DNA of 5,908 nt from a bacterium (GCA_014845975.1 RKAN01000010.1:1-5908), one strand, 5' to 3'; positions 1 through 5,769 are shown, counted from the first letter of the stretch. Numbers and translations: made by a program. The notes: generated by a model not told the origin, from the sequence alone.

Positions 1-209
1 TATTAAAAAGAATTTCTGAAATTAAATATGATCCTAATAGTGTAGATGAAGAAAGATTCTTATTTACTATGAATGATGGTAACTATGTTTATTTAACTTT
101 GATACATCTTGAAAAAATTAATAATTATGTTGATATTTTAAAAAACTTTGAAAATAAGAAAGGAATTTTATATTTAGATTCTGGAGAATATTTTAAAGTG
201 ATGGAATAG
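1..209 (+). CDS. C-terminal end of an FtsQ/DivIB-like cell-division protein (5' truncated by window)
   Basis: An open frame enters from the left edge (first full codon at 3) and stops at TAG 207-209, leaving 68 residues. The visible part has short beta-strand-like segments, a 'NDGNYVYL' stretch around residues 24-31, then an amphipathic 'LEKINNYVDIL' helix and the ending 'KKGILYLDSGEYFKV'. From memory, the extracellular beta domain of Gram-positive DivIB/FtsQ ends in the same way: a strand naming the residue count of the mature domain, a helix that positions a peptide, then a 'KG-I-D-(E)-G-YF' strand near the C terminus. DivIB is a bitopic membrane protein that joins FtsL and FtsB at the septum. 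The N-terminal membrane segment and POTRA domain would lie outside the window, so the call rests only on the tail. The next gene starts within 10 bases, which implies co-transcription. Alternatively it is another extracytoplasmic protein with a similar beta tail. Confidence 0.6.
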   Translation, partial: LKRISEIKYDPNSVDEERFLFTMNDGNYVYLTLIHLEKINNYVDILKNFENKKGILYLDSGEYFKVME

Positions 210-218
210 TAGGTGAGT

Positions 219-1139
219 ATGAAAGCAGTCATTATCATTAATCCAAATAGTGGAAAAAGAAATAAAAAAATCGATACCAAACGGATAGAGTCGATTTTTA
301 AAGAATTTCAATATGAAGTCACTATTCTTTTTACTCACTATCAAAATCATGCAAAAGAAATTGTTCAATCATTAGATTTTGTAGATTTAGTAGTGTCTGT
401 TGGTGGAGATGGAACTTTTAATGAGATTATGTCTGGAAATTTTTGCAGAAAAGAAAGATTGTTATTAGCACATATTCCTTCAGGCACAGCAAATGATCTT
501 GGTGCTATGTATGGATATGGTAGGTCTTTTTACAAAAACTTGAGATTATTATTAAATGGAACAATTAAAAAAATAGATATCTGTACTATTAATGATCAAC
601 CATTTACCTATGTAGCTGCTTTAGGAAAATTTACTAATGTTTCTTACGATACTCCAAGATGGATGAAGAAGAAATTTGGCTATTTGGCTTATTTGATAGA
701 AGGAATTAAAGAACTAAAAATAATTCCTAAATTATATTCAATAGAGTACGAAGTAAATGGAAAAAACTATCAGGGGGATTACTCATTTTTATTTATTTCT
801 AATGCTAATCAAATTGGTGGAATTCGCAATTTCTACTCAGATATCAAATTGGATGATAATTGTTTTGAAGTTTTATTTTGCTCTATGACACACTATAAAG
901 ATGTTGTTAAAAGTTTATGCCAATTGACAAAAACGGATTTTTCTAATATCCCAGGATTTCAATTTTATAAGACCAATCACTTGAAATTAACATTTCAAAA
1001 TTATTTAGAAAAAGGATTTAGCATTGATGGAGAAGAATTAAAAGAAAAAAATAAAGTATTTGATATAAAAATTGTAAATAATGTGGAGATATTAATACCA
1101 AATAAAAATATTTCAAAATTATTTTTAGAAAAGGAGTAA
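219..1139 (+). CDS. Diacylglycerol kinase family lipid kinase (DagK/YegS/DgkB type)
   Basis: The 306-residue product is about the usual length for soluble bacterial lipid kinases of the DAGK catalytic family, which phosphorylate diacylglycerol or related lipids at the inner face of the membrane with ATP. In DgkB-type enzymes this recycles diacylglycerol to phosphatidate for phospholipid and lipoteichoic acid metabolism. Visible motifs, numbered from ATG 219, are the first strand ending 'INPNSGK' (about 7-13), the nucleotide loop GGDGT (62-66), PSGTANDLG (87-95), the C-terminal-domain acidic motif LDD (211-213), and the catalytic-type DGEE (270-273, with E272 matching the essential Glu of the DGE motif). 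The stretch 'FTNVSYDTP' near 138-146 is common in Firmicute members. ATG 219 is preferred because AGGTGA at 211-216 lies just upstream and it places the first beta strand at the N terminus. An in-frame GTG at 213 would add two residues. The exact lipid substrate cannot be read from sequence. Confidence 0.93.
   Translation: MKAVIIINPNSGKRNKKIDTKRIESIFKEFQYEVTILFTHYQNHAKEIVQSLDFVDLVVSVGGDGTFNEIMSGNFCRKERLLLAHIPSGTANDLGAMYGYGRSFYKNLRLLLNGTIKKIDICTINDQPFTYVAALGKFTNVSYDTPRWMKKKFGYLAYLIEGIKELKIIPKLYSIEYEVNGKNYQGDYSFLFISNANQIGGIRNFYSDIKLDDNCFEVLFCSMTHYKDVVKSLCQLTKTDFSNIPGFQFYKTNHLKLTFQNYLEKGFSIDGEELKEKNKVFDIKIVNNVEILIPNKNISKLFLEKE
1131..1136 (+). promoter_or_regulatory. Shine-Dalgarno site inside the end of the lipid kinase gene
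   Basis: AAGGAG lies six bases before ATG 1143 and within the last codons of the lipid kinase gene, whose stop TAA is at 1137-1139. The site fixes the start of the downstream membrane protein. It also indicates that the two genes are translated from one mRNA and are probably coupled. Confidence 0.8.
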
Positions 1140-1142
1140 GAT

Positions 1143-1871
1143 ATGGAATTTTTAAGGACTACAGTATGTATATTTTTTATTTATTCAATAATTGGATGGA
1201 TTATTGAGGTAATTAATTGTTATGGTTGGTATGGAAAAATTGTAAATAGAGGATTTTTAATTGGCCCTTATTGTCCAATTTATGGATGTGGAGCGGTTCT
1301 TATGACATTCATTATTCCAGAAAATAATGATTTATTATCTGTATTTTTAAAAGCATTCGCAATTTGTACATTACTTGAATATATTACGAGTTATTTAATG
1401 GAAAAATTATTTAAAACTAGATGGTGGGATTATAGTAGAAAAAAATTTAATATCAATGGAAGAGTTTGCTTAGAGACTGCTATTTACTTTGGAATTGGTG
1501 GCGTAGCAATTATAAAATTCGCCAATCCAATTGTTTATTTTATGATGAATAATGTTTCCTCAGTGATGTTAAATATTATTTTAATCATTGTATCGATTAT
1601 ATTTATAATTGATGTTACTGTTTCTTATAATATTATTAGTCATTTCAAAAAAGCTTCTTCCTCAATTAGAAAAGATAGTACAGAAGAAGTTACTAAATTA
1701 GTAAGACAGACTTTAAAACAAAAATCATTATTGGACAAGCGTTTAGTAAATTCTTTCCCAGATTTTGAAATTATTGTAAAAAAATATGATAAAAAAATAG
1801 AAAAACAAAAAAATAAGATTAAAAAAGAACAAGAAAAATTAAAAAAACTAAGAAATAAAAATGAAATTTGA
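1143..1871 (+). CDS. CmpB-type (putative ABC transporter type IV) polytopic membrane protein with a charged C-terminal tail
   Basis: The 242-residue protein has about five hydrophobic segments (roughly 5-24, 36-58, 62-84, 108-130 and 136-162) followed by a basic, lysine-rich tail. Signatures of the Pfam family called ABC_trans_CmpB are clear: 'SIIGWIIEV' at 15-23, 'NRGFLIGPYCPIYG' at 35-48, 'LLEYITSYLMEKLF' at 77-90, and 'RWWDYSRKKFNINGRVCL' at 93-110. The family is widespread in Firmicutes. Its transporter name is historical and the function is not established. No ATPase subunit is adjacent, so ABC transport is not supported here. Residues 183-242 are predicted cytoplasmic and rich in Lys and Glu; about 212-240 has a heptad-like pattern consistent with a coiled coil. 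The gene starts four bases after the lipid kinase stop with AAGGAG at 1131-1136, so a membrane-lipid or envelope role is plausible but inferred. The stop TGA overlaps the -35 box of the next promoter. Confidence 0.88.
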   Translation: MEFLRTTVCIFFIYSIIGWIIEVINCYGWYGKIVNRGFLIGPYCPIYGCGAVLMTFIIPENNDLLSVFLKAFAICTLLEYITSYLMEKLFKTRWWDYSRKKFNINGRVCLETAIYFGIGGVAIIKFANPIVYFMMNNVSSVMLNIILIIVSIIFIIDVTVSYNIISHFKKASSSIRKDSTEEVTKLVRQTLKQKSLLDKRLVNSFPDFEIIVKKYDKKIEKQKNKIKKEQEKLKKLRNKNEI

Positions 1872-1896
1872 AAATGCTCTTTTAATTTGATATAAT
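1868..1896 (+). promoter_or_regulatory. Strong sigma-A-type promoter with extended -10
   Basis: TTGAAA (1868-1873) is followed by a 17-base spacer and TATAAT (1891-1896), with a TGA extension at 1888-1890. This matches consensus at five of six -35 positions and all six -10 positions. The -35 box overlaps the stop codon of the CmpB-type gene. Transcription should start near 1903, giving a leader of about 115 nt ahead of ATG 2019. Confidence 0.85.
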
Positions 1897-1964
1897 AGAA
1901 ATGTAAATTAAAGATTATAATATAGTTTGTAGTAAGCAAATTTTCAAGTTTGCCGAAAGCAAAC

Positions 1965-1973
1965 GGGGGGGGG
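1965..1973 (+). repeat. Homopolymeric G9 tract
   Basis: Nine consecutive G occur in a leader of an otherwise very AT-rich window, in which no comparable G or C run was seen. The tract forms the 5' arm of the terminator-like stem. Such tracts are known in other bacteria to change length by slipped-strand mispairing. Here a length change would alter the stem strength and the spacing to the upstream hairpin. Phase variation is inferred. Confidence 0.75.
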
Positions 1974-1991
1974 ATATAAACCCTCTTTTTT
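1969..1991 (+). terminator. Intrinsic terminator-like stem located before the ribosome binding site
   Basis: GGGGG (1969-1973) pairs with CCCTC (1981-1985), giving four G-C pairs and one G-U pair over the seven-base loop ATATAAA, followed by T6 (1986-1991). Further G-U wobbles between the earlier G and the T run could extend it. It lies downstream of the 1868-1896 promoter and upstream of ATG 2019. It could therefore attenuate that gene, end the upstream operon, or do both. Confidence 0.65.
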
Positions 1992-2018
1992 GTTATGTAA
2001 GAAAGGATTGAATAAATA

Positions 2019-2684
2019 ATGAAGAAAATGTTAATAAGTTTTATATTAGGAGGAATCGTATTTACCTTAGGAGGAGTAGTGGCTACGACAGCAATTTCTT
2101 CAACTAATGTAACCTATCAAAAGAAAACAGTGAATACAGCACTTGATGAATTATATAATCAGGCAGTAACAGGAAAAGAATTAGTGGCAGACGCAATTAC
2201 AAATAAAGGAATCACTACAACAGCATCAGATACCTATGAAACGATGGCCACGAATATTAATAATATTGATATTGATCATACTGAAATAATAGGGAAGATT
2301 AATAATTTGGAAAGCAAACATAATAGTGATGTCACTTCTCTTACTAGTTCTATTAGTAGTATTAATCAAAGATTAAATACTTCTATTCAAAATGCAACGA
2401 ATCTTTTATCAGGAGGGTTTGTACAATACTCGAAATATGGAAAAATTGTAATTTGTGATTTTTCAGTATATTATAATTCCCCACTTTTACAAAATAACGA
2501 ATATAGTGTAGCGAGTGGATTACCTCTGCCATTATCACTTCCACAAGGAACGACTCTTACTTATGATGGGGTTAGAGGATATGTAACTATTAGAGATGGT
2601 GTGTTATTTGTAACTCCATTAACTGGTAATTTTAATGGTAATACTTATTTTAATGGACAATTAATTTATTTAGAAAAATCATAA
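2019..2684 (+). CDS. Exported or membrane-anchored fibre-like protein with coiled coil and beta-rich C terminus
   Basis: I do not recognise a named family for this 221-residue protein. Residues 1-4 (MKKM) and the hydrophobic Gly-rich stretch 5-25 form a signal peptide or N-terminal anchor; no lipobox Cys is seen, and cleavage near 25-27 is possible. Residues 37-46 ('TVNTALDELY') and 52-83, with 'GKELVADAITNKGITTTASD' followed by an 'MATNI' motif, resemble the short helical repeat domain often seen in phage tail-fibre and baseplate proteins. Residues about 86-130 form a Ser/Asn-rich heptad pattern typical of a trimeric or dimeric coiled coil. Residues 131-221 alternate hydrophobic and polar residues with many Gly/Asn/Thr turns and end 'GQLIYLEKS', suggesting a beta-sandwich tip. 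No LPXTG sorting signal or catalytic motif is visible. It sits alone behind its own promoter and structured leader, with AAAGGA at 2002-2007 before ATG 2019. A surface adhesin-like or phage-derived fibre role is inference. Confidence 0.82.
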   Translation: MKKMLISFILGGIVFTLGGVVATTAISSTNVTYQKKTVNTALDELYNQAVTGKELVADAITNKGITTTASDTYETMATNINNIDIDHTEIIGKINNLESKHNSDVTSLTSSISSINQRLNTSIQNATNLLSGGFVQYSKYGKIVICDFSVYYNSPLLQNNEYSVASGLPLPLSLPQGTTLTYDGVRGYVTIRDGVLFVTPLTGNFNGNTYFNGQLIYLEKS

Positions 2685-2699
2685 AATAAATAAAAAATG

Positions 2700-2726
2700 A
2701 AAAAGTAGCCTTTTTTATTTTTTTTT
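2700..2726 (+). terminator. A/T-rich intrinsic terminator after the fibre-like gene
   Basis: AAAAAG (2700-2705) and CTTTTT (2710-2715) pair over a TAGC loop and are followed by a long T-rich tract to 2726. The longer outer arms AAATAAAAAA and TTTTTTATTT could also pair. The stem has only one G-C pair, so it is weak, but its position directly after the stop at 2682-2684 supports the call. Confidence 0.55.
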
Positions 2727-2734
2727 GATAAAAT
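2726..2734 (+). promoter_or_regulatory. Extended -10 promoter of the ABC-F gene
   Basis: TGA plus TAAAAT (2726-2734) has the same extended -10 layout as the promoters at 1888 and 4506. No good -35 box is visible at 16-18 bases; the region upstream is the T-rich terminator tract. A start near 2741 would leave a leader of only about 14 nt before ATG 2755, with GAGGTGA at 2744-2750 as ribosome binding site. Confidence 0.45.
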
Positions 2735-2754
2735 AAAATCATTGAGGTGATATT

Positions 2755-4332
2755 ATGTTAAAAGCCATTAATATAGAATTAAGATATGGAAGTAGAGTGT
2801 TATTTAAAGATGTTAATTTAGAATTTACTGGGAACAATTGTTATGGAATTATTGGAGCAAATGGTGCTGGAAAGTCTACCTTTTTAAAGATTATTAGTGG
2901 AGAAGTAGATTCTACAAAAGGTGAAATTATAATAGGTAAAGGAGAAAGAATTTCTGTTTTGCGTCAAAATCATAATGAATTTGATGACTATGCTGTTTTA
3001 GAAACAATCTTAATGGGTGATGAAGAGTTATATAAAATTATGAAAGAAAAAGAAGCAATTTATATGAAATCTGATTTTTCTATGGAGGATGGTATTCGTG
3101 CAGGAGAACTAGAGGCATTGTTTGAAGAAAAAAATGGTTGGCAAGCAGAAAGTGATGCATCTATTCTTTTATCTGGATTAGGATTAGATAATAGCTATTT
3201 AGAAAAACAAATGAAAGAGTTAAAAGATAAAGAGAAAGTAAAAATATTGTTAGCGAGAGCTCTTTTTGGGAATCCTGATATATTGCTTTTAGACGAGCCT
3301 ACAAATGGACTTGATAATAAGAGTATTAAATGGCTAGAAGAATTTTTAATGGATTTCAAAAATACTGTCTTAGTAGTTTCTCATGATCGACATTTTTTAA
3401 ATCAAGTATGTACACATATGGTAGATATTGACTATGAAAAAATTACAATGTTTGTAGGAAACTATGATTTTTGGTATCAATCTAGTGAATTAATTAAAAA
3501 ACAAATGTTGGAATCTAATAAAAGAAAAGAAGAAAAAATAAAAGAGTTAGAAGATTTTATTAGAAGATTTAGTGCAAATGCTTCTAAATCAAAACAAGCT
3601 ACCTCTAGAAAAAAATCATTAGAAAAAATTACATTAGAAGAAATTAAGCCTTCTAGTAGAAAATATCCTTTTATTCAATTTGAAATTGAAAAACCTTTAG
3701 GAAAAGAAGCAATAACTTTAGAAAAAATTTCCTATAAAGAATATTTAAAAAATGTAAATCTTACAATACGTCCAGAAGATAAAATTGCTATATTAGGTGA
3801 CAATGAATTGGCAAAAACTGCACTTCTTAAGATTATTGCTCGTGAAATAGAACCAGATAGTGGCACCATTAAATATGGAAGCAATGTAAAATTGTCATAT
3901 TTTGCTAAAAATCATGATGAGTATTTCAAAAACAATTTAGATTTAACAGAATGGCTACAAGAATATTCTGAGAATAAAGAAACAAGTTTTGTTAGAGGAT
4001 TTTTAGGAAGAATGTTATTTTCAAAAGAAGAAGCTTTAAAAAAGGTAAATGTTTTATCAGGAGGAGAAAAAGTAAGAGTAATGTTTTCTAAAATGATGTT
4101 AGAAAAGGGAAATATCTTATTATTTGATGAACCAACGAATCATTTAGATATGGAGTCCATTACTTCCTTAAATACTGCTTTAGAAAAATATAAAAGTTGT
4201 TTAATTATTTCAACTTTTGATCAAGAGTTAATGAGTACTGTATGTAATCGATTTATCTATATAAGAAATGATGGTACTATTAAAGATAGAAGAATGTCCT
4301 TAGAAGAATTTTACGATAAATTGGAGGAGTAA
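2755..4332 (+). CDS. ABC-F family ATPase of the YkpA/YbiT type, with degenerate nucleotide-site motifs
   Basis: The 525-residue protein has two ABC nucleotide-binding domains, no membrane segment, and a charged linker at about 240-305, the ABC-F layout. ABC-F proteins bind the ribosomal E site and modulate translation; closeness to B. subtilis YkpA is judged from memory, including the 'NYDFWYQSS' and 'RFSANASKSKQATSRKK' stretches (236-287). In domain 1, Walker A GANGAGKST is at 34-42, Walker B ILLLDEP at 176-182, and the switch SHD at 209-211. The signature reads LKDKE (156-160) instead of LSGGE, and TNHLD has become TNGLD (183-187). In domain 2, Walker A is reduced to GDNELAKT (348-355), while the signature LSGGEK (434-439), Walker B and TNHLD (461-465) are intact; the switch His is Phe488. 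Eroded Walker A 2 is, as I recall, shared with YkpA; the other changes look lineage-specific. A resistance role is not indicated. GAGGTGA at 2744-2750 supports ATG 2755. Confidence 0.92.
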   Translation: MLKAINIELRYGSRVLFKDVNLEFTGNNCYGIIGANGAGKSTFLKIISGEVDSTKGEIIIGKGERISVLRQNHNEFDDYAVLETILMGDEELYKIMKEKEAIYMKSDFSMEDGIRAGELEALFEEKNGWQAESDASILLSGLGLDNSYLEKQMKELKDKEKVKILLARALFGNPDILLLDEPTNGLDNKSIKWLEEFLMDFKNTVLVVSHDRHFLNQVCTHMVDIDYEKITMFVGNYDFWYQSSELIKKQMLESNKRKEEKIKELEDFIRRFSANASKSKQATSRKKSLEKITLEEIKPSSRKYPFIQFEIEKPLGKEAITLEKISYKEYLKNVNLTIRPEDKIAILGDNELAKTALLKIIAREIEPDSGTIKYGSNVKLSYFAKNHDEYFKNNLDLTEWLQEYSENKETSFVRGFLGRMLFSKEEALKKVNVLSGGEKVRVMFSKMMLEKGNILLFDEPTNHLDMESITSLNTALEKYKSCLIISTFDQELMSTVCNRFIYIRNDGTIKDRRMSLEEFYDKLEE

Positions 4333-4424
4333 TAAGGAATCGTTGTTTGAATAAATAAAAGATTGATTGCTAGAAACAGAATTCAAAGATACAGTTAAAA
4401 AAGTAAAATTTTGAGGATGTTGCT

Positions 4425-4450
4425 AAAAATAGACTTATGTCTATTTTTTT
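4425..4450 (+). terminator. Intrinsic terminator of the ABC-F gene
   Basis: AAAAATAGAC (4425-4434) and GTCTATTTTT (4439-4448) form a perfect ten-base-pair stem over a TTAT loop, within a run of seven T (4444-4450). It lies 92 bases after the ABC-F stop and before the next promoter, so it isolates the two units. The A run on the 5' side means it might also act on the reverse strand. The bases from 4333 to 4424 show no convincing gene or structure. Confidence 0.85.
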
Positions 4451-4484
4451 ATAGTTTGATTAAAACATATTTTACAAATTATAA

Positions 4485-4514
4485 TTTACTTAGTTTTATA
4501 ATTTATGATAAAAT
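4485..4514 (+). promoter_or_regulatory. Sigma-A-type promoter with extended -10 for the hydrolase operon
   Basis: TTTACT (4485-4490) matches the -35 consensus at four positions. It is followed by an 18-base spacer ending in TGA (4506-4508) and TAAAAT (4509-4514). The predicted start near 4521 gives a short leader of about 17 nt. The ribosome binding site AGAGG (4527-4531) lies six bases before ATG 4538. Confidence 0.65.
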
Positions 4515-4537
4515 AAAAAATAGAAAAGAGGTCTAAT

Positions 4538-4966
4538 ATGATTAACACTCCTCGTACTAGAAAAGCTATGAGAGTTGCTTACCAAGCTCATAAGAATCAA
4601 TTTGATAAAGCACAGGTTCCTTATATTTATCATCCAATTCATTTAGCTGAGCAAATGAATACTGAATTGGAATGTATAGTTGCGTTACTACATGATGTTG
4701 TAGAAGATACAGATATGACATTTCCAGATTTAGAAAAATTTTTTTCTTCTGAAGTGATTGAAATATTAAAACTTTTAACTAGAGATAAAAGAACAGACTA
4801 TATGGAATATATAAAAAAAATAAAAACCAATAAGGTTGCTAAAAAAATAAAAATTGCTGATATTATTCACAATTCTGATGAAACAAGATTAGATGTAATC
4901 GATGAAGAAACGATTAAAAGGAGAAAAAGATATCAAAAAGCTTTAAAATATTTGAAAGAAGAATAA
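4538..4966 (+). CDS. Small HD-domain phosphohydrolase resembling small alarmone (ppGpp) hydrolases
   Basis: The 142-residue protein is a single HD domain of the RelA/SpoT hydrolase type. The N terminus 'AYQAHKNQFDK' (14-24) and 'YIYHPIHLAEQM' (29-40) are characteristic. Metal-site residues are all present: His32, His52-Asp53 in 'LLHDVVEDT' (50-58), and Asp108 in 'KIADIIHN' (105-112). Glu56-Asp57, which in SpoT/MESH1-type enzymes take part in 3'-pyrophosphate hydrolysis, and Asn112 are also kept. There is no synthetase, TGS or ACT domain, so it would be a stand-alone small alarmone hydrolase that converts (p)ppGpp to GDP or GTP plus pyrophosphate in the cytoplasm. It is somewhat shorter than MESH1 (about 180 residues), and other HD hydrolases with different nucleotide substrates share these motifs, so the substrate is inferred. 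It is the first gene of a probable operon, 26 bases ahead of an ADP-ribosylglycohydrolase gene. Confidence 0.88.
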   Translation: MINTPRTRKAMRVAYQAHKNQFDKAQVPYIYHPIHLAEQMNTELECIVALLHDVVEDTDMTFPDLEKFFSSEVIEILKLLTRDKRTDYMEYIKKIKTNKVAKKIKIADIIHNSDETRLDVIDEETIKRRKRYQKALKYLKEE

Positions 4967-4992
4967 TTCTTTGTAAGAATGGAGATGGTTTT

Positions 4993-5748
4993 ATGTATGG
5001 TGCTATTATTGGAGATTTAGCAGGAAGTATATATGAATACGATCAATTAAAACAGGTAAAGCCAATTTATATGAATAAAGTGATTGAAAAAAATGCATTT
5101 TATAGTGATGATACCATTCTAACAGTTGCAATATTAGATGCAATATTACACGATCAAAATTACGAAAAATATTTAAGAAAATATATAAAAAATTATTCCG
5201 ATTATACACCTGATTTTAGGCCTTATTTTAAAACATCTTTTTCTCCAAAAATGATAAAATGGAGTAAGACATTAGAACAAGGAAAAAGTATCGGAAATGG
5301 TGCTATCATGCGAATATCACCTATAGGACATCTATTTCATACAGAACAAGAAGTAATAGAAAATGCAAAACTTGCGACCATTCCTTCTCATAATTCTAAT
5401 GAAGCAATACAGTCTGCTACAACGGTAGCCCTCATGATATATTATTTTAATCAAGGATTATCTAAAGATGAGGTTTATCAAAAAATGAACATAAAATTAG
5501 AATATCATCCTTTTTTAAAATTTAATACGACATGTTATGAAACAATTATGAATTGCTTATATACCTTATACCATAGTAATAGTTTTGAAGATGCTATCAG
5601 AAAAACTCTTTTAATGGGTGGAGATACGGATACAAATTGTGCAATTGTTGGATCTATTGCTGAAGTAATTTATGGAATCGATAAAACATTAAAAATGGAA
5701 GCTAATAAAAAGCTACCAAAAGAATTTGTAAAATTATTAAAGAAATAA
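4993..5748 (+). CDS. ADP-ribosylglycohydrolase family protein (DraG/ARH type)
   Basis: The 251-residue all-helical protein has the ordered motifs of the ADP-ribosylglycohydrolase family, whose members use two divalent metals to remove ADP-ribose from proteins, nucleic acids or small molecules. These are the N-terminal 'GAIIGDLAGS' (3-12), SDDT (38-41, the first metal motif, often TDDT), 'GNGAIMRISPIG' (101-112), SHNS (132-135), and GGDTDTN (209-215, the second metal motif), followed by the closing helix 'AIVGSIAEVIYG' (217-228). All predicted metal-binding Asp residues are present, so it is probably active. The length is near the short end for the family, with no extra domains and no signal peptide. 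GGAG at 4981-4984 lies eight bases before ATG 4993. No ADP-ribosyltransferase toxin or DraT gene is visible beside it, so the target is unknown. The upstream HD hydrolase and the downstream possible Nudix gene suggest a nucleotide-processing operon. Confidence 0.93.
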   Translation: MYGAIIGDLAGSIYEYDQLKQVKPIYMNKVIEKNAFYSDDTILTVAILDAILHDQNYEKYLRKYIKNYSDYTPDFRPYFKTSFSPKMIKWSKTLEQGKSIGNGAIMRISPIGHLFHTEQEVIENAKLATIPSHNSNEAIQSATTVALMIYYFNQGLSKDEVYQKMNIKLEYHPFLKFNTTCYETIMNCLYTLYHSNSFEDAIRKTLLMGGDTDTNCAIVGSIAEVIYGIDKTLKMEANKKLPKEFVKLLKK

Positions 5749-5769
5749 TTACTATTAGAGGAGAATATT

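Larger units (their letters stand above)
1903..2018 (+). promoter_or_regulatory. Structured 5' leader, probable transcription attenuator, of the exported fibre-like gene
   Basis: This leader carries four alternating complementary segments: TTTG 1926-1929, GCAAA 1936-1940, GTTTGC 1948-1953 and GCAAAC 1959-1964. The best hairpin is GTTTGC/GCAAAC closed over a CGAAA loop (1948-1964). GCAAA 1936-1940 can instead pair with TTTGC 1949-1953, so the two hairpins exclude each other. The main hairpin abuts a run of nine G and then a terminator-like stem with T6 (1969-1991). The ribosome binding site GAAAGGA (2001-2007) lies after the terminator. The space between terminator and ribosome binding site is too short for a further promoter, so any transcript of the downstream gene must read through the stem. 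This geometry fits an attenuator or riboswitch expression platform. I do not recognise a known aptamer class. It may instead be only the terminator of the upstream operon. Confidence 0.55.

Noticed and set aside
174..368. Reverse-strand open frame of 64 codons
   Set aside because: It lies opposite the start of the lipid kinase gene, has low-complexity Phe/Ile-rich composition and no ribosome binding site or family motif; it is a shadow of the real gene.
1640..1939. Reverse-strand open frame of 99 codons
   Set aside because: Its Phe/Leu/Ser-rich translation is the complement of the Lys-rich tail of the CmpB-type gene, and it runs through the promoter and leader of the next gene; no independent coding evidence.
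1965..1973. G-quadruplex
   Set aside because: A single run of nine G cannot supply four separated G tracts of the usual length within one strand, and no further G runs lie nearby.
1903..2000. c-di-GMP class I, or another known riboswitch, in the leader
   Set aside because: The GCAAA and CGAAA elements recall GEMM RNAs, but the conserved GACGCAAAGC-type core and the second helix are missing. No other class consensus that I know fits.
1901..2000. ATG-TAA start-stop elements at 1901-1906 and 1995-2000
   Set aside because: Both lack a ribosome binding site and the first overlaps the predicted transcription start; ATGTAA is expected by chance in this composition.
4367..4414. Possible gene remnant after the ABC-F gene
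   Set aside because: Only about 15 codons are open in this frame, with stops on both sides and no recognisable family residue pattern; treated as plain intergenic DNA.
4739..4820. T7 and A8 homopolymers inside the HD hydrolase gene as contingency loci
   Set aside because: A and T runs of this length are common across the whole window because of its base composition, and the reading frame is intact, so no special status is warranted.
5006..5209. Reverse-strand open frame of 67 codons
   Set aside because: It is antisense to the conserved N-terminal motifs of the ADP-ribosylglycohydrolase gene and has no start signal or recognisable motif.
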